Of a stretch of 64,000 bases of DNA, positions 1-12,666 are shown one piece after another. The DNA is from Litoditis marina (lineage: Eukaryota; Nematoda; Chromadorea; Rhabditida; Rhabditidae). Positions within the stretch are counted from its first letter, which is position 1, and each line of letters begins with the position of its first letter. The notes under the pieces are model-generated. The model did not search any database, was not told the origin of the DNA, and saw only the letters and a list, made by a program, of their open reading frames with translations. A program made the translations under genes and the position numbers. The stretch spans positions 364,001 to 428,000 of the forward strand of contig OZ038437.1 in assembly GCA_964036275.1 (NCBI GenBank), in the 5' to 3' direction.

Positions 1-1554
1 AACTTGAACCAACTTTTTTTCCGAATCAAGTGTTTCGGTAAGAAACCCAACCACTACCGTAGTAGAATCGGCACTGTGGACATTCTTTGAAAACACCGAA
101 CCGAATAGCGGCAATTTGTAATGTAAAAAATAATATAATAATTATATATTGTATTATTATTATATTATCATATTTATTATTATTATTAGTGACCGAGCAA
201 TTTATAATAAAGTCGTTGCTAAAGGAAGCTAAACTATCGGTTTCAGATCTCTTTTGAAGAGAAAGAGCCAGAAACAGCGCGCTCAGAAGAAGGACAAGAA
301 TATCGATTGGATGTTTGCACGCAGTCGTGCGCGCGCACAATTTCGCAAAGTTTAATTCTCACCTTTTTGTAAACTCGGTGAAACTCCCCGGCAGAAGGTG
401 TGCATATTACAAACGAACCTATTAGTAGTATGATTGCTCTTACGAGACTCACGTAGGGGTGACCGGAATCGTAGTTTGGTCTGCGTATACATCATAATTT
501 TCGAAATCGGACTGAAATGCACTGAGATCAATCTGCGATAAAAGCATCCTATAGTTGCGTTACAATGTACTTGACTTCATTTTCAACATTTGTACACTGT
601 ATACAACTCACAACTTCCTCAAGTTCACTTAATAACGAGAGCATAATTGTCTATTCGTATTGTTTCAATCACAACATGTTCATATTTTGTACATTTTGTA
701 AATACTATTCTAGTGAGACGCTAGCTTTTCCAATTGAGCACAATTTCAAAACCTGTACATTTTGCCCACCATGGCTTTCCCAGTGACTACTAATGCTTTC
801 ATCTTTGTATCTATTAGTTTATTTTATAGATCATCTAATGTCATAAGTTTCTCATAGGCTTTGGCTCGAAAACAATTTAGCTAATTCGTGAATAACTCAG
901 GACATCAGACCCGCCCACTTTTTTCACTGTACAAATATACATGTTAAAACTACCTTTTGAAGGAGCCAGGAGACCGTTTTACTTCCCACGATATTGAATT
1001 TTGATTGATATTAGAAAATAAAGGTTTCTTGTTTACATTGAGTTCTGTTCAACTCGTGCTCCTGAAAAATCACGGGGAGTAAACAAGCTCTCGTTTCTCA
1101 TGAGTTTCTCATGTGAACTATCCCGTGGTTAGTCTTTCTCATGAGTGTAGTAAGGGCCCCCGAGCCAGACTCAAAGAAAGAGCATCATGGCCACGTGGCA
1201 ATCATTTCAACCTTGTCTGAAGTTCAAATATGGCATTTCCATGAGAACCTCAAGAACATCTAATGAAATATCTGCATACTTATGGTGTTGTAGAATAACT
1301 CATGAGAAGTAGATGAGATAACATGATGTGTTCTTGCGAGGTTTACGAAAGATTTCTACCGATTTCTACCTTTGGTGCTGAGAGAATCGAATCTGAACAG
1401 TTGAGGGAAATTTATAATAAGCATGCATTTTCGACATGCGAAAGTCATAGTATTGTGATGTTAATTTCATTATATAAATAGTGAAAATGGTCCAAGTTTC
1501 GTTGTTGAGCAGAACAAATGTACAAATAATATATATATTATCTTGTCGATGGAG
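1..1554. other. Non-coding flank, no gene seen
   Basis: A/T-rich sequence with short TA runs. I see no exon with both a convincing splice signal and sustained coding potential. Short open frames on both strands are low-complexity and unsupported. Confidence 0.5.
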
Positions 1555-2982
1555 TCAAACATATTCTTCCTTGGAGATGGGTTTCCGGTTCTTTTTATTT
1601 GCGAATAGAACGAACATGTAGAACCACATCAGGACGGAGCAGAGTCCCGTCAGGGCTACCGCCACGATCATGAACAACAGGAAACTGGAATAAGAGCATA
1701 TTTTGAAATAAGAGTATAGGGAGTGAGCAAATATTCGCTGTAATCTGATCCCCATTATTCACGAATTTCGACCCTTATCGGGATCAAACTACAAACACGG
1801 CCGGGTGAGGCAGAGGCCCGTCAAAGCTACCGCCACGAGCATGAACAATAGGAAACTGCGAGAATAAGTGTTGTAATCTGGTAATGAATATTTCTCAAAC
1901 TCCGCCTAAAACGAACAGGAAACCAACTACAAACGCAACATTTCGAGACAACGTGAGTGTGTCTTTCTGCTTTACATAGTGCGATGCCTCTGTACAAAAC
2001 ACAGGAAAGTGGAAGAAGAGCATAGATAGATGGCGACCAAATGGTTGTTGTAGTTTGATCTCGATTTACGTCCTTTGTCACGTGTTACGACCGACATCAA
2101 ACTACAAACACAGCGGGATAAGGCAGTATACACCTCTCCGCTGAACTATATGGTCACTATTTGACTACCGGTCCCAAGTTGTGATAACCTACATACCAAC
2201 AATGTTACCAGCCCGCGATCAGGCACCATGGCAAAGGCGTTAACATTGTGAGCTCGATCTAATTTTACTCTGGCTAGGTAGTTGCCCACTTTCTATTCAT
2301 GAATAGAGTGTTGACTATAACAAACTAGTCAGATGGTTCCGTTCGAAGCCTTCCGTGAGGCTTTGCTACACTGATCAGCTTGAGCTCACAATTTCAGGAC
2401 TTCACAGTACGTTGCCTTATCACGTGTCCATAATCAGGTTGTGCAGTTGTGCAGAGCGTTTCCGCACGTTTTGATCTTTTGGCGAATGTGTCAAATATAC
2501 ATTGTATTACTTTTCTTATAAATTTGCCTAACATATATCGGAAATTGTCCGATTCCCGTTCAGTAGCATGTGCTTTTGTCATATGAATGTCGTGGGAAAA
2601 TCGATACTTCGCGTAGATCTGATATTCTTATTTCTGTGTAAGTTCAGCTGTATGAAGCACGAACATATCGTTTGTTTCATTAGCAGCAATAGTCATTGGA
2701 ATTGTTCCAATATTTCAGAATGATCTTCTAATTACATTTTTTCAATTGAAGGGGAAATATCGTTAACAGAGCTGTGTCAACATTGTTTAAGTTTGATTCG
2801 TGTTCGGATCATGCAGGGTTTCTTTGACAAACCATCTATAAAAGCTAGACAAAAAATTGTGGTTGTGCAACTAATATAACATATGGCTGAACTAGTTCCC
2901 ATAAAAATATTACCTACCTCATAATAAATTCCTGAGTTGGACTGACGGTGGAAGATATAGCTTCAACATCGAGGGATTCCAT
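1555..2982 (-). CDS. Small single-span membrane protein, two exons
   Basis: Exon 1 is 2918-2982 (ATG at 2980-2982) and exon 2 is 1555-1684, ending in TGA at 1555-1557. The donor is GAG|GTAGGT and the acceptor is TTCCAG. The split AG|T codon keeps frame, giving 64 residues. The first 21 residues are acidic and Ser/Thr-rich (starts MESLDVEAISSTVSPTQ). A long hydrophobic span runs from about residue 22 to 50 (contains LLFMIVAVALTG). The tail is basic (NKKNRKPISKEEYV). No cleavable signal peptide is seen; the positive-inside rule suggests N-out, C-in, a layout shared by small ion-channel or pump regulators such as KCNE-like or phospholamban-like proteins, but I do not recognise the family. The ATG lies one nucleotide after an acceptor (CTCAG|A), as in two other genes here. 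A partial copy of exon 2 lies in the intron. Confidence 0.62.
1799..1862 (-). pseudogene. Duplicated 5' part of exon 2, possible alternative exon
   Basis: This stretch repeats the acceptor and first ~45 nt of the exon at 1555-1684 with few differences. It reads from a CAG acceptor in the same phase and would encode SFLLFMLVAVALTGLC before diverging. The frame then runs into an inverted-repeat element whose TGTTTGTAGTTTGATC core supplies a stop. It is either a decayed duplicate or an alternative last exon giving a tail-less membrane protein. Confidence 0.6.
2048..2119. mobile_element. MITE family A, paired copy
   Basis: Inverted arms TTGTAGTTTGATC and ATCAAACTACAAACACAG flank about 40 bp. This is the commonest repeat in the window (family A). 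It has no coding capacity. Confidence 0.75.
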
Positions 2983-3225
2983 TCTGAGTACTGTATTTAA
3001 CAAATATGCAATTTGTAATTCGGAAGTCGGACTGAAAAAAATAGATCTGGAATTCTATAATAAACAGAATTGAGCACATGAATCAAAGATCCTCATTAAT
3101 GCAAGTACTACTGGTAATCTGGAAAATAGAATACAATAGAATATGAATTGACCACGCAGCAGGAAGCAATACAACACTAAAGCTTTTTCCCTACAGAACT
3201 CACCAGATTAAAGTTATCGCCAATC

Positions 3226-3398
3226 TTACTGAGACTTTGGCAGCAAGCCAATGAATATTCCGGGCTGTTTTTAGCTTGTGAATGTTTAGAAAACGATTGT
3301 ACGCAGATTCCCCTTCTGTACAACACGTGCAAAAACAACTTCAAGAAGTCTATGAAAACATCACCATTTCACTGGAAAGGTCTCAGCGGGAATGACGT
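3226..3398. mobile_element. MITE family E, complete copy
   Basis: Ends in ACTGAGACTTTGGCAGC on the left and AGGTCTCAGCGGGAATG on the right, an imperfect terminal inverted repeat. The same ends occur at 19696-19905, with single arms near 10806 and 25335. It is non-coding. Confidence 0.55.
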
Positions 3399-5588
3399 AT
3401 ATTTTTATTTTAACGTATGTTGATGTATTGTTTATTATCGACAACGAAATCCAAACCTTTATTTGCTACCATAATATCGAAAAGGTCCATGTTTCCAAAA
3501 TAATGTGACTTTCGTTTTATGGTATCGGAAACAATATTGTGAGTCATAAGCTCGGAGAGATCGGGCAGTACGAGAGACGCAGAGAAGACATATCGTATAG
3601 TTCCTGTCTATTCCTACATGAACGTTTGTGGATAAACTTGAAACTTTAATTCTGGATAGAATTTCAGGTCGAGAGGGTTTATACCTACTTGTGAAAACAG
3701 TGTTTTCGATAATAAACACGCATTCGGGAGGAACTTCGCACTGCAGAAGTCTTAATGGGTACTGAATAGAGTCGAATTAAATAGAATAGAATCTCTATTC
3801 AACCACAGATTCAAAAATGTGTAGACTTCTACATAGACTTCTACAGTATGAAGTGAAACTTCCGCTCACTATGTAAGGTGGTACTTTCGAAAACTTTTCA
3901 GATTTTCGGATCAGTTTTTCTGCCCCTACGACAGTTTTCCACCGGATACTACGCTGTTAATTTTCTCAGTCAGAATTTCAACTCTACACTGTACGACTCT
4001 ATAAAAGCGTTTAATAGGATAGAATCAAATAGAGTAGAATATTCAGTCAACCAAGGATTGAGAAAATGTCTTGACACATAAAAGTGGACGAAAGAGCCTA
4101 GGAAGTAAACTGAGCAAAACATAGATAGCTTCATTATAAAATAGGTGCTTAACCTGTGCACTTGTGAGAAATATATTCCGACACGATTGCGGATGAGAAA
4201 GTACCTCGTCATTGATGATAAATTATGTAAACATAAGTATGAGGGCAGCATGTTGAGTTGATTCATATTCATTGTAAGTCATGTGGGGATCGCTCTACAA
4301 CACGCAGACAGACGAAAATATTATTTGTATTTTTGTAAAAGAAATTAGTTTGAGAGTGTTACGAGACCTAACTACGATTCTGATTTGGTTACGCACGTAT
4401 ACAATTCTGGTGTGCATAGTCCACTCTAAATTATTTTTTTCCATAGTAAAAATTGGTTTCACCTAAACGAAGCGCGATGTTATGGCAATAAAAATGTCCT
4501 ACAGAACACTAGACACCTTTCAAAAACCTTAAATAACAGGATGTTGCCTCGAAGCTTCATGTTTTCAACTTCTTTTGGTAGATGTCCACGAGCGTGTGAG
4601 AATGTATATCGAGAAACAAGTTAAATTGAGTATTGAAGAGAATGATAATACCACCTTATTCATTTAACGTGACTTCTCGTTTATGCCATAGATCATAGTC
4701 TAAAGCAGCAGCCAATCAGTGACGCAGACGGAAATAAAAACGCAATCTCCATATTTTGCATTGGTTTTGCACACGTGTTTCGTTTCGTTGTTATAAGGTC
4801 ATGGTGGCAATTTGTTGGCAGTGAAGGGTGAAGGTACTTTGATGTGAGGTTTATTTTCGAATCATCCAAAAAATAGGAGATTTATATTTATGCAGAGAAT
4901 CTGTAATTTAGTCGTGAATAAGTAGGGGATAACCATATCTGATTTGGACTTTCTTTGCGAGAACCGCAGTAATTGCGAAGCTGAACCAAAATGCGATAAT
5001 ATGAAACTATGAACATATCCAATCTAGTCAGCTCCCTTCTCTACCAACTGTTAGACCTAAAGGTTAGGTTTCCATATCCCGCTGTGTTTGTAGTGTGAAG
5101 CGTCTACTTTTTCTTGCAACCGAAGTACAAAGGCGATTTGGTACCTACCTGCATGAAAACATGTCATAAGAATAAACATTGATAGTTTCGAGAGAAGAAA
5201 AGAGAAGAGGAAGACATCGTCTGTCAATAGCCCCCTGTTTACTACTAGAGAATGTTCATCAGAGGCGGTGTGGAGTAATTGAGTTTTGAAGGAGCGACGA
5301 GTCGCCATCCTTCAAAGTTCAGGCAAATTCTGGTTAAGAACAAAAAAGAGAGAAAATGGCATGTTTGTTGAACCAAAGATTCTGGATAAATGCATTATAA
5401 CCATAAAAAAGATGAACTGACCCGTACCTACAGTTCAAGAGGAAACAGAGAACATAACAACATTGTTTCATACTTCTAGTGTATTCTTCAAATTTCAGCA
5501 GACCTCACGTGCAACTTGGGTAGCAAGTGCTGTGAATCAGACAGTACTGTCTGTACGTCATCTAGTCTCTTCCTCTTGCACTGTATGT

Positions 5589-5618
5589 CAGACTCTCTCT
5601 CTATCTCTCTCTCTCTTA

Positions 5619-5649
<31 letters not shown>

Positions 5650-5680
5650 CCTCTCTCTCTCTCTCTATATCTCTCTCTTA

Positions 5681-5738
<58 letters not shown>
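5589..5738. repeat. (CT)n microsatellite
   Basis: About 150 bp of CTCTCT with occasional CTTT, CTCC and TATC interruptions. Open frames across it are artefacts. It lies 250 bp from a complementary (GA)n block. Confidence 0.95.
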
Positions 5739-5987
5739 CAACATTGAGAAGCCTGTGTCTGACTGAAAATCATCCATCGCTGTAGTGCGAATAAACGAAG
5801 AAGCGGCTGTGAATGGCAAGTGGTTGGCGCCAAAATGAGATTTGAATGAAAGTGAAGAGAATGAGATTTGGCCGACTCAAAGACATCTTCTCTTTGTTAT
5901 ATGACGAGAGCAGCACTTGGGAAGTTGGACAGAAATTTGATTGGAAAAACCCGTGAGTTCGATGAAAAATCAGAAAAGAGAGGAAGT

Positions 5988-5989
5988 TT

Positions 5990-6027
<38 letters not shown>

Positions 6028-6028
6028 G

Positions 6029-6075
<47 letters not shown>

Positions 6076-6112
6076 TGAGAGAGAGACAGAAGGCAAAGAA
6101 AGTAAAGAGAGA
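5988..6112. repeat. (GA)n microsatellite with G tract
   Basis: About 125 bp of GAGAGA interrupted by a 10-base G run near 6017. With the upstream (CT)n block it forms a long potential stem. Confidence 0.95.
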
Positions 6113-9100
6113 GGGTAAAACAAAAGAATAAAGGAGTGAAGAAACGGTACTTAGAAAGTAGAACTGAAAATATCACATTTGATTCTTGCCTTTACGTAAA
6201 AGAGAGAAATTACTATCAAGATTGAACTGTGGTATACAAATTGCACATTGTTAGACTACAGTTGGATGTATGGAAAGTTGGGAAAAAAAGGGGTATAGTC
6301 ACAGTTGCGTTTTCTAATTCAATTAACGGTTGGGATGATAGAACACGAATGTGATGTAACACTTAGAAACCACTTGAAACATCCTCTTACCTCATGTTCG
6401 GTGTAAACAATTGAACACAACAATATTAGAATGACTGTGACTATGGGGTATAGTCAAGGAAACTGGCGCTGCGCCCAACTTTACTGGGCAAATATGACTG
6501 AACCAATAGAGACCAGCGATCAGGAACTAGCCCGAGGGTTACAAACCAAAATGAACAGTTATAGAGGGGGTATGGGGAGAGAAGAAAGATCAGTTGTGAT
6601 CTCTATACACGTCCTGGTTCACTGATTTTGAACAAAAGGAACACGATCAAACTACAAATACTGTGGGATAGGACATAATTATTATAGCCTTGCTTTGAAA
6701 AGAGCGAAAACTGTAAGTTTTGAAGATAGGTTATCAAGTAAACTCATCGAAAACTAGTTTTTTATTGTGATGAAAGCCACCCACTACAATCTACAATATT
6801 TGTAAACCTTAATTTTTGTAACAGTTTTCCGGCTCATGTGACGTTTGCCTCAAAGCTTCCTGTTTAAGCAAACCGAATACGTGATTTAACTTTACCCTCA
6901 TAAGGAGTACAATTATGAAAGAGATTCACAATTTTGCAGAGTTGTTTTGCGAAACAAAAACTAATTTTCCACTAATAAGAAACGGCGAAAAGTGGCTACA
7001 TTGGAACATTTGAATATCGCAGAAGCATGCCCCTGAGGGTTTGAAGATTACTGAAACTCGACCGAGTCACAAACAGAAAGACAGCAGAAACTCAGATGCA
7101 CAGTATATTTTATAAGAAACGTTCGCTAATGGAGAACAAATGTACAATAATATTAGGAAAGATGTGGAAATACTCTTAAAAGTCACAACCAAAGAGAACC
7201 ACATATCAGAAGCTCAGACGTGAAGTATGTTCTTGCTCAGACTAGAACTAGATTAGGTGCAAAATTAAACTACTAAACGTTTTCTATCTGAATCTGTGGT
7301 TTTGTGATTCGCTAACTGGCTAACAGTGAAAGCTCCACTTCCATAGAAGTATTTTAATACGCACTTATAGCGTTTAAATTAATTATTCTGGCTTATGACT
7401 GAAATGAAGAAAAGGTTCTTTGTGAAAAAAATTTCTCGAAGGTTCGCAAGATAATCTTCAAAGATATCGGATAACTTGCGAAGACTTCTTTTGACATCTC
7501 ATGCGACACAGACATTGTTACACCCAGAAAATATTACGTAGGTCATGAGAAAGATCAAATCCCAAGTGCTGAATGGAAGTGATACAAATGGCAACATAAA
7601 TTAATGAAATGTTCGCTATACAACATACCTTTAAATTCGTTTGTCACTAGTTGTTTTCGTTTTACTGTCGCTTTTTTGGATGTTTTTGTGTTCTTTTGTT
7701 ATCTAAGCACTGGTTCAGAATTGTTGGAATCACGAGGTTCTGAATAATGGTATTATTCTTATTAGTGGGGTGTGCCACCCAAATTTCGCAACGTTCGAAC
7801 TACTCTGAGATGGGGACCCAAGTTTATTCATATTCACTAGGTTTCATACCATTTTCTGTTTTAAGTCATCAGTTTCGGTAAGGTAAAAACGCTACTAAAA
7901 CACACTTTGGCTAAAAATGGCAAAGATACAGATAGTGCTCAACGTTACCGAACCGCCCTGGGTAGTTTGCAATCTGAAACTAGAATATAGATCTGTTTAG
8001 CATGTAATATAATTACCCAGTGAACGCATAATTGAACGAGTTTGTTTCAATGTTTATTATATAGCGGTGCAAAGTCACCGAATCGCCAATTTACGGGTGA
8101 AAAAACAACTGGTCAGGCGTCAGGAAGTAAGAAGTAGTGAGAAATCTTCGGTCATCAGACGATGAGAAACTCGTCATGATGTAAACCGCTACAACAAACT
8201 GGGGTTGAAGGCATCGAGGATGGTTTTTCCACAATTATCAACCGGAAAACTGAAAAAGTAACTAGGGTGCACTTGAACTAGGGACTTGAAACCTACTATA
8301 ATGGTTGAACGCAATTTTGTCATAGAGTCTAGACTAGCCTTAGTCGGAAGCGCAGGGCTAAACATATACGATTAGCGTACGCAAATAAAGATCAATCAGA
8401 GTTGCGCAGGAGTTAGATTTCTACATGAACTATTTCGAGTCTTATTAATTGCCGTTCGATTACTAATTTTCCAAGATAATTATTTCAAAATAAACTTATG
8501 TGCCGAGAAAATAAACTCTAAAAAAGTATATCATGGCGTGAAACAGACAATATAGACAAGAATACATCTTTTATTGAACCAGTTGATCCAAATTAATGCA
8601 CGAAATCTTCAAAAGACGACGAAAAACCCAGAAAGATACGAGAACGACCTGTATGTTTGTGCAAAGCTAGTGAAGCAAAGTAGTTGCGAAGATCGTTGTA
8701 CTTATACTATACCCGAAGACTCCATTCGGAAGTAATACACCGCACACATCTAAATAACAAAAATACAGTTTTTGTACTGCCTTTGCTTTGGCGAATACTA
8801 CAGCAAAACACAAAGTGGTAAAGTTGTTACAGTTTCAACTTCTGGTTAACATTCATATCAACGTCAGAACCCTTTGTCCCCGACAAATTGTTTATTTTTA
8901 TGCGATGACAGTTCATTCATCCCTGACAATGAAAACACATTCATTGGCACTTTTGAATGGGTCAGCTATCCACGTGAATGTGATGAAAAAGGGGTTTCCG
9001 CTCAAACTGACAGTATGTTTTTTTATTAAATTGAAGTAATAATTGTCTTGAGGAGTTTTAATATAATGAGAAAATATACGTATGTATATATGAATCCATC

Positions 9101-10493
9101 AATGCAAATATATTTTCCATGTGTTGTGCTTGCGAACAGTGAACGGAGCAAAATCGGTCAAAATCGACATTGTTTGAGAAAAGTCCTGGAGAAAAATGAC
9201 TTATCAATATTATGGAAAAACTAATTATACGATGGAACATTTGAATCCTCTTTATTTTCATTCATTTTTTCTAGCCACTCTTCATTTTGCTCGTTCAGAA
9301 GTGACCAGTTTGTATTTGGCTGCTACCGTACATGAACGATCGCGCAGGCTGAAGGACTCTTCAACCCTCACAGTCAACAGATGCTAAATGGAATATTCCG
9401 GATGAACGGAAAACTTCCGGAAAGGCGGTCGGGGGCGGTTCCGTTATAGACAACTCGTCTCACTTTGGTATCTCCATTTCACGTCTCCAGTATCTGGAGC
9501 GTATGTTTCATTTTCAGAGAAGAATATGTCTGCATTCTTTTCATATTCAACTTCTGAACTCACATGTGATTTAATAATGAAGTTCATTGTCTTTTGTAAT
9601 TTCAATTTTGAAATGTCAATTTCGTTTTGCCGTTCGAGGATCACGCATGCAACTTCTGTATCTATGTAGTACTGTGAAACGGTTGAACAAATCATAATAC
9701 CACCAGAACGTTGCTTTCGATTCAAAGATAACATGATGTTTGGCAGTAAAGTAGTGAGTCGTTATTCGCACACTAGTTAGTAGTTGTTTGCTAATTTAGA
9801 AAACGTTTTAGCACAATTCGTGTGTAACCGAGATATTTCCAATTGGTGTATTACCAAAATGCGCGAGCCGCTTTTTGAAGAAGTGGCTCTTCTTCCTATT
9901 TTTCGATGACCCGAAGAATAATGACGTGATTATTGTGAACCACGTTTTGATCAACTGATCACGGAAAATTCTGGTTTTGGTAAAATTTTGCCAACCTCAC
10001 TTTCTTCCTCTTTTACCACGTTCGATTGAGATTCGGGAGTGGTTGCGGGTTTTTCGAATGATTCATTCTGATTATTTGCCTTGCTGCGTACGCCTCAATG
10101 CGTTTTCATACCATTCTTGTGGCACTGTAAAAACATGACGACACTTGCTTTCTATTCATGGTAAAGTTATAGCATTACTCAACCACATGTTTTCGCTAAA
10201 CTCTTCCACGTATTGGCTTGTTCAGTAGAATCGATTCGAACTCGTGACTTTCTGTCTTTGGCAATTTACAGCTCGGCCAGACTCTATTATTGGTGTTTTT
10301 TATACACACAATTCTGACCTCTGCCAATTGTGGACGAATAATTCTAGACAGATTCTTCACAGATTATGTTTTGGGTTTCGTGAAAGTGCTTAGTGAAATG
10401 TGCATTCAAAAACGTTTTGAATCACTACGATTTAGGAACAACAAAAGAGAATATGAATAATATGTTGCACCCATATTTTCAGTGTTTTCGAGA

Positions 10494-12666
10494 ATGCGAT
10501 TCTTGGCCCTCCTTTCGTTGTTGTTCTGCTTGGCATACTGCCAGGATGATGACGTCATTTCACGTGCGAAGAGAAGTTACTATGGAGGGTACGACACCTA
10601 CGGATATGGGTAAGGGAAATATTCTCGCTAGAAACATTTGCGCCATTTTCTGCGTGAGAACACTACATGAATGAGTGAGCATGGAGGTCGATGAGACCGC
10701 AGACAGTCTGAGACAGTCTGCGTCCCTCTGACTTGCAGACTTTCTCGTCGAGGTCATTATAACCTATTAAGTAATTTGCCAAGTGGCGCGAATGTTGTGA
10801 GTACACAGTGAGACTTTGGTAGAGTGCCAACGGAAGTTAAAGAGATGGCTCCCTTTGTGAGCGGTTTCGACAGGTGATAAACTGGAGCTGGAACAATATG
10901 AAATTATTTCTCTAGAAAACAGAGTCCATTCAAAATTTCACTGGGAGCGAATTCCAGTCATTCATGCTGTGATCGAACCTAGAAAGTTGTTAAGACAGTG
11001 ACTCTGAGTCATGCGTAAACTGAATGCAAAGAGATCTTTCCTCTTACAGCAATAATTCTGAACCGCAAAGTCCTACCGGCAATACGGAGACTCAGTTCAG
11101 CAACTGTCAGCGATATTTCTGTAGATGTTCTTTCTGTTCCAGTGATGGTGATTTCTGGTTCGCCGGTCGTATTTTTGGAATAATCGCTGCGTGTCTTCTA
11201 TTTCTGCTGTGTTGCTGTGTCCCTTGTATCTGTCTTTTAGGAATATGGTGGGTTCAATGAAACATCGATTGATTTAGGGCTCAAAAGCGAGATATAAACT
11301 AGAGTGAGATCTTGTCAAAAAAACAACTCCAAAAACCTGCTATACTTTTCTTTTGCAAATAACCTAAACCAAAACACGTACGTAGGAAAACGGGATAACG
11401 GTGAAGGTTCTGTTTGACGTCACTATGGCAGCGTCATACACTGATAAACCAGGAAGGAAGATATTGAATTTGAGAGGATAGTGGCTTTGGACTGCAACGG
11501 GCAGACTGCAACGAATTTCTATCAAGCTCGATGTTATATATTTCATTCGTGCAATTTGTTAACGTGACCGCTGACTACTTATCTACTGCCTAATTGTATT
11601 TTTAAATGTATAGTAAGTTACTTTTACAGGTTTCTGGGTTGGTTTGGCCTACGTCGAGGACGCGGCAAGGGCAGAAATGACAATAAAGGTACGATCAAAC
11701 AAACATTAGCTAGCTGGATGACAAAAAGGCTGTTGAGGACAACTCAGAGTACGTATGCTAGAAGATCCCGGCACCTTCATCCCATCCTGCGTCTTCTCAA
11801 ACATACGCTATTTCTCTGCTTTTACATCCGGCCGGAATGTAAGAGATAAGAAATAGTGAGGCACAGCGAGAGACGCACGATGGGATGAAGGTGCCGGGAT
11901 CTTCTAGCACACGTACTCCAGAAGTGCCAGGCTAGACTACATCATTAGAAGTTGACAAATATACATTGAATTGCTCATGAGCGCATCACGCAAACAGTCA
12001 TGTGGAGTTCTCAAGAGATCGTACATATTTCTACGGCGTCTTGAAATCAACACACTCGCCTTCTAAATCACGACTAATTTTACATTTGATATATATATAT
12101 ATATATATATAGGCAGTTACCAGCTTTCCGTTTTAGTCTGATCTGGATGCACGCCACCATTGTCAATGATCCTCTAAGCAACGGTATATAAAGTTGTCAT
12201 TTTCCCCATAAAGACAGCAGAGGGTTCGATTGATTGAGCGATGCGGGGCGAGCGGTTGTTGATTACGTGCCAGCAGTTGAGAGAGAGTGTAGTGTGTAGA
12301 TCAAATATACGCAGACTGGCTGGCCCCTCGCCAAACGTCGCCCCTTACAAAATCTGTTTGACAAATCATATAACTACAGACACAACGGGATTGACCTCGT
12401 AGTACTGCGTTGGAAAAAGTGAACCCGACACTGACAGTGGTTCCAATAAACACGCGAGACGTGAGAGATATCCGCAACTGTCTCTATACCTTCTCATCGA
12501 TGCCTCACAATGTGTGTTCAGTTTAGCCCGTCCCGCTACAGTATCCCACGTGTCGCCGACATATCAATCACCCCCAAGATCTCGACACGTAGTGGTGGAC
12601 ACGGCGCCACGCCAGCATGAGGTGAGTACTATTCATAGGCTGTCTCACTTGTACGTGGAAACCTGA
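10494..12666 (+). CDS. Small signal-peptide/TM protein with Cys-rich juxtamembrane segment
   Basis: Exons: 10494-10609, 11143-11247, 11630-11688 and 12542 onward; all junctions keep frame. The protein starts MRFLALLSLLFCLAYCQ, a clear signal peptide. It continues with an acidic stretch, a furin-type R-A-K-R site and a Tyr/Gly-rich segment (SYYGGYDTYGYG). A transmembrane helix follows (GIIAACLLFLL), then CCCVPCICLL, a basic Gly/Arg stretch and a Ser/Pro tail with SPTYQSPP. Signal peptide, TM, Cys cluster and Pro/Tyr tail recall Shisa/WBP1/VOPP1-type small adaptors, but the usual extracellular Cys pattern is missing, so I assign no family. The 3' end is uncertain: exon 4 either reads to TGA at 12664-12666 (134 aa) or splices at 12621|GTGAGT. 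Intron retention after exon 2 would stop at 11260. A TTTTCAG acceptor lies 11 nt before the ATG. Confidence 0.6.
11747..11918. mobile_element. MITE family B, fold-back element
   Basis: Nearly the whole element is palindromic. GATCCCGGCACCTTCATCCC on the left pairs with its reverse complement at about 11882-11911, and the ends are GAGTACGT/ACGTACTC. It lies in intron 3 of the small membrane-protein gene. A second copy is at 50137-50309. Confidence 0.8.
12088..12112. repeat. (TA)n microsatellite
   Basis: About 24 bp of alternating TA in an intron. Confidence 0.9.

Larger units (their letters stand above)
2984..10482. other. Gene-poor stretch
   Basis: About 7.5 kb in which I find no exon with supporting splice signals and family resemblance. 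It contains a (CT)n block, a complementary (GA)n block, one family E inverted-repeat element, single family A arms (for example near 6647) and short TAGAA runs near 3775 and 4015. The minus-strand open frame at 9444-9734 (96 codons) is the only mildly protein-like one; it has no recognisable domain, and I left it out. Confidence 0.5.

Noticed and set aside
5463..6176. Several 60-117-codon frames across the CT/GA arrays
   Set aside because: They are microsatellite translations (SLSLSL or EREREREK) on every frame and strand.
9444..9734. 96-codon minus-strand ORF
   Set aside because: Somewhat protein-like composition but no domain, no splice partners and no neighbouring exons.
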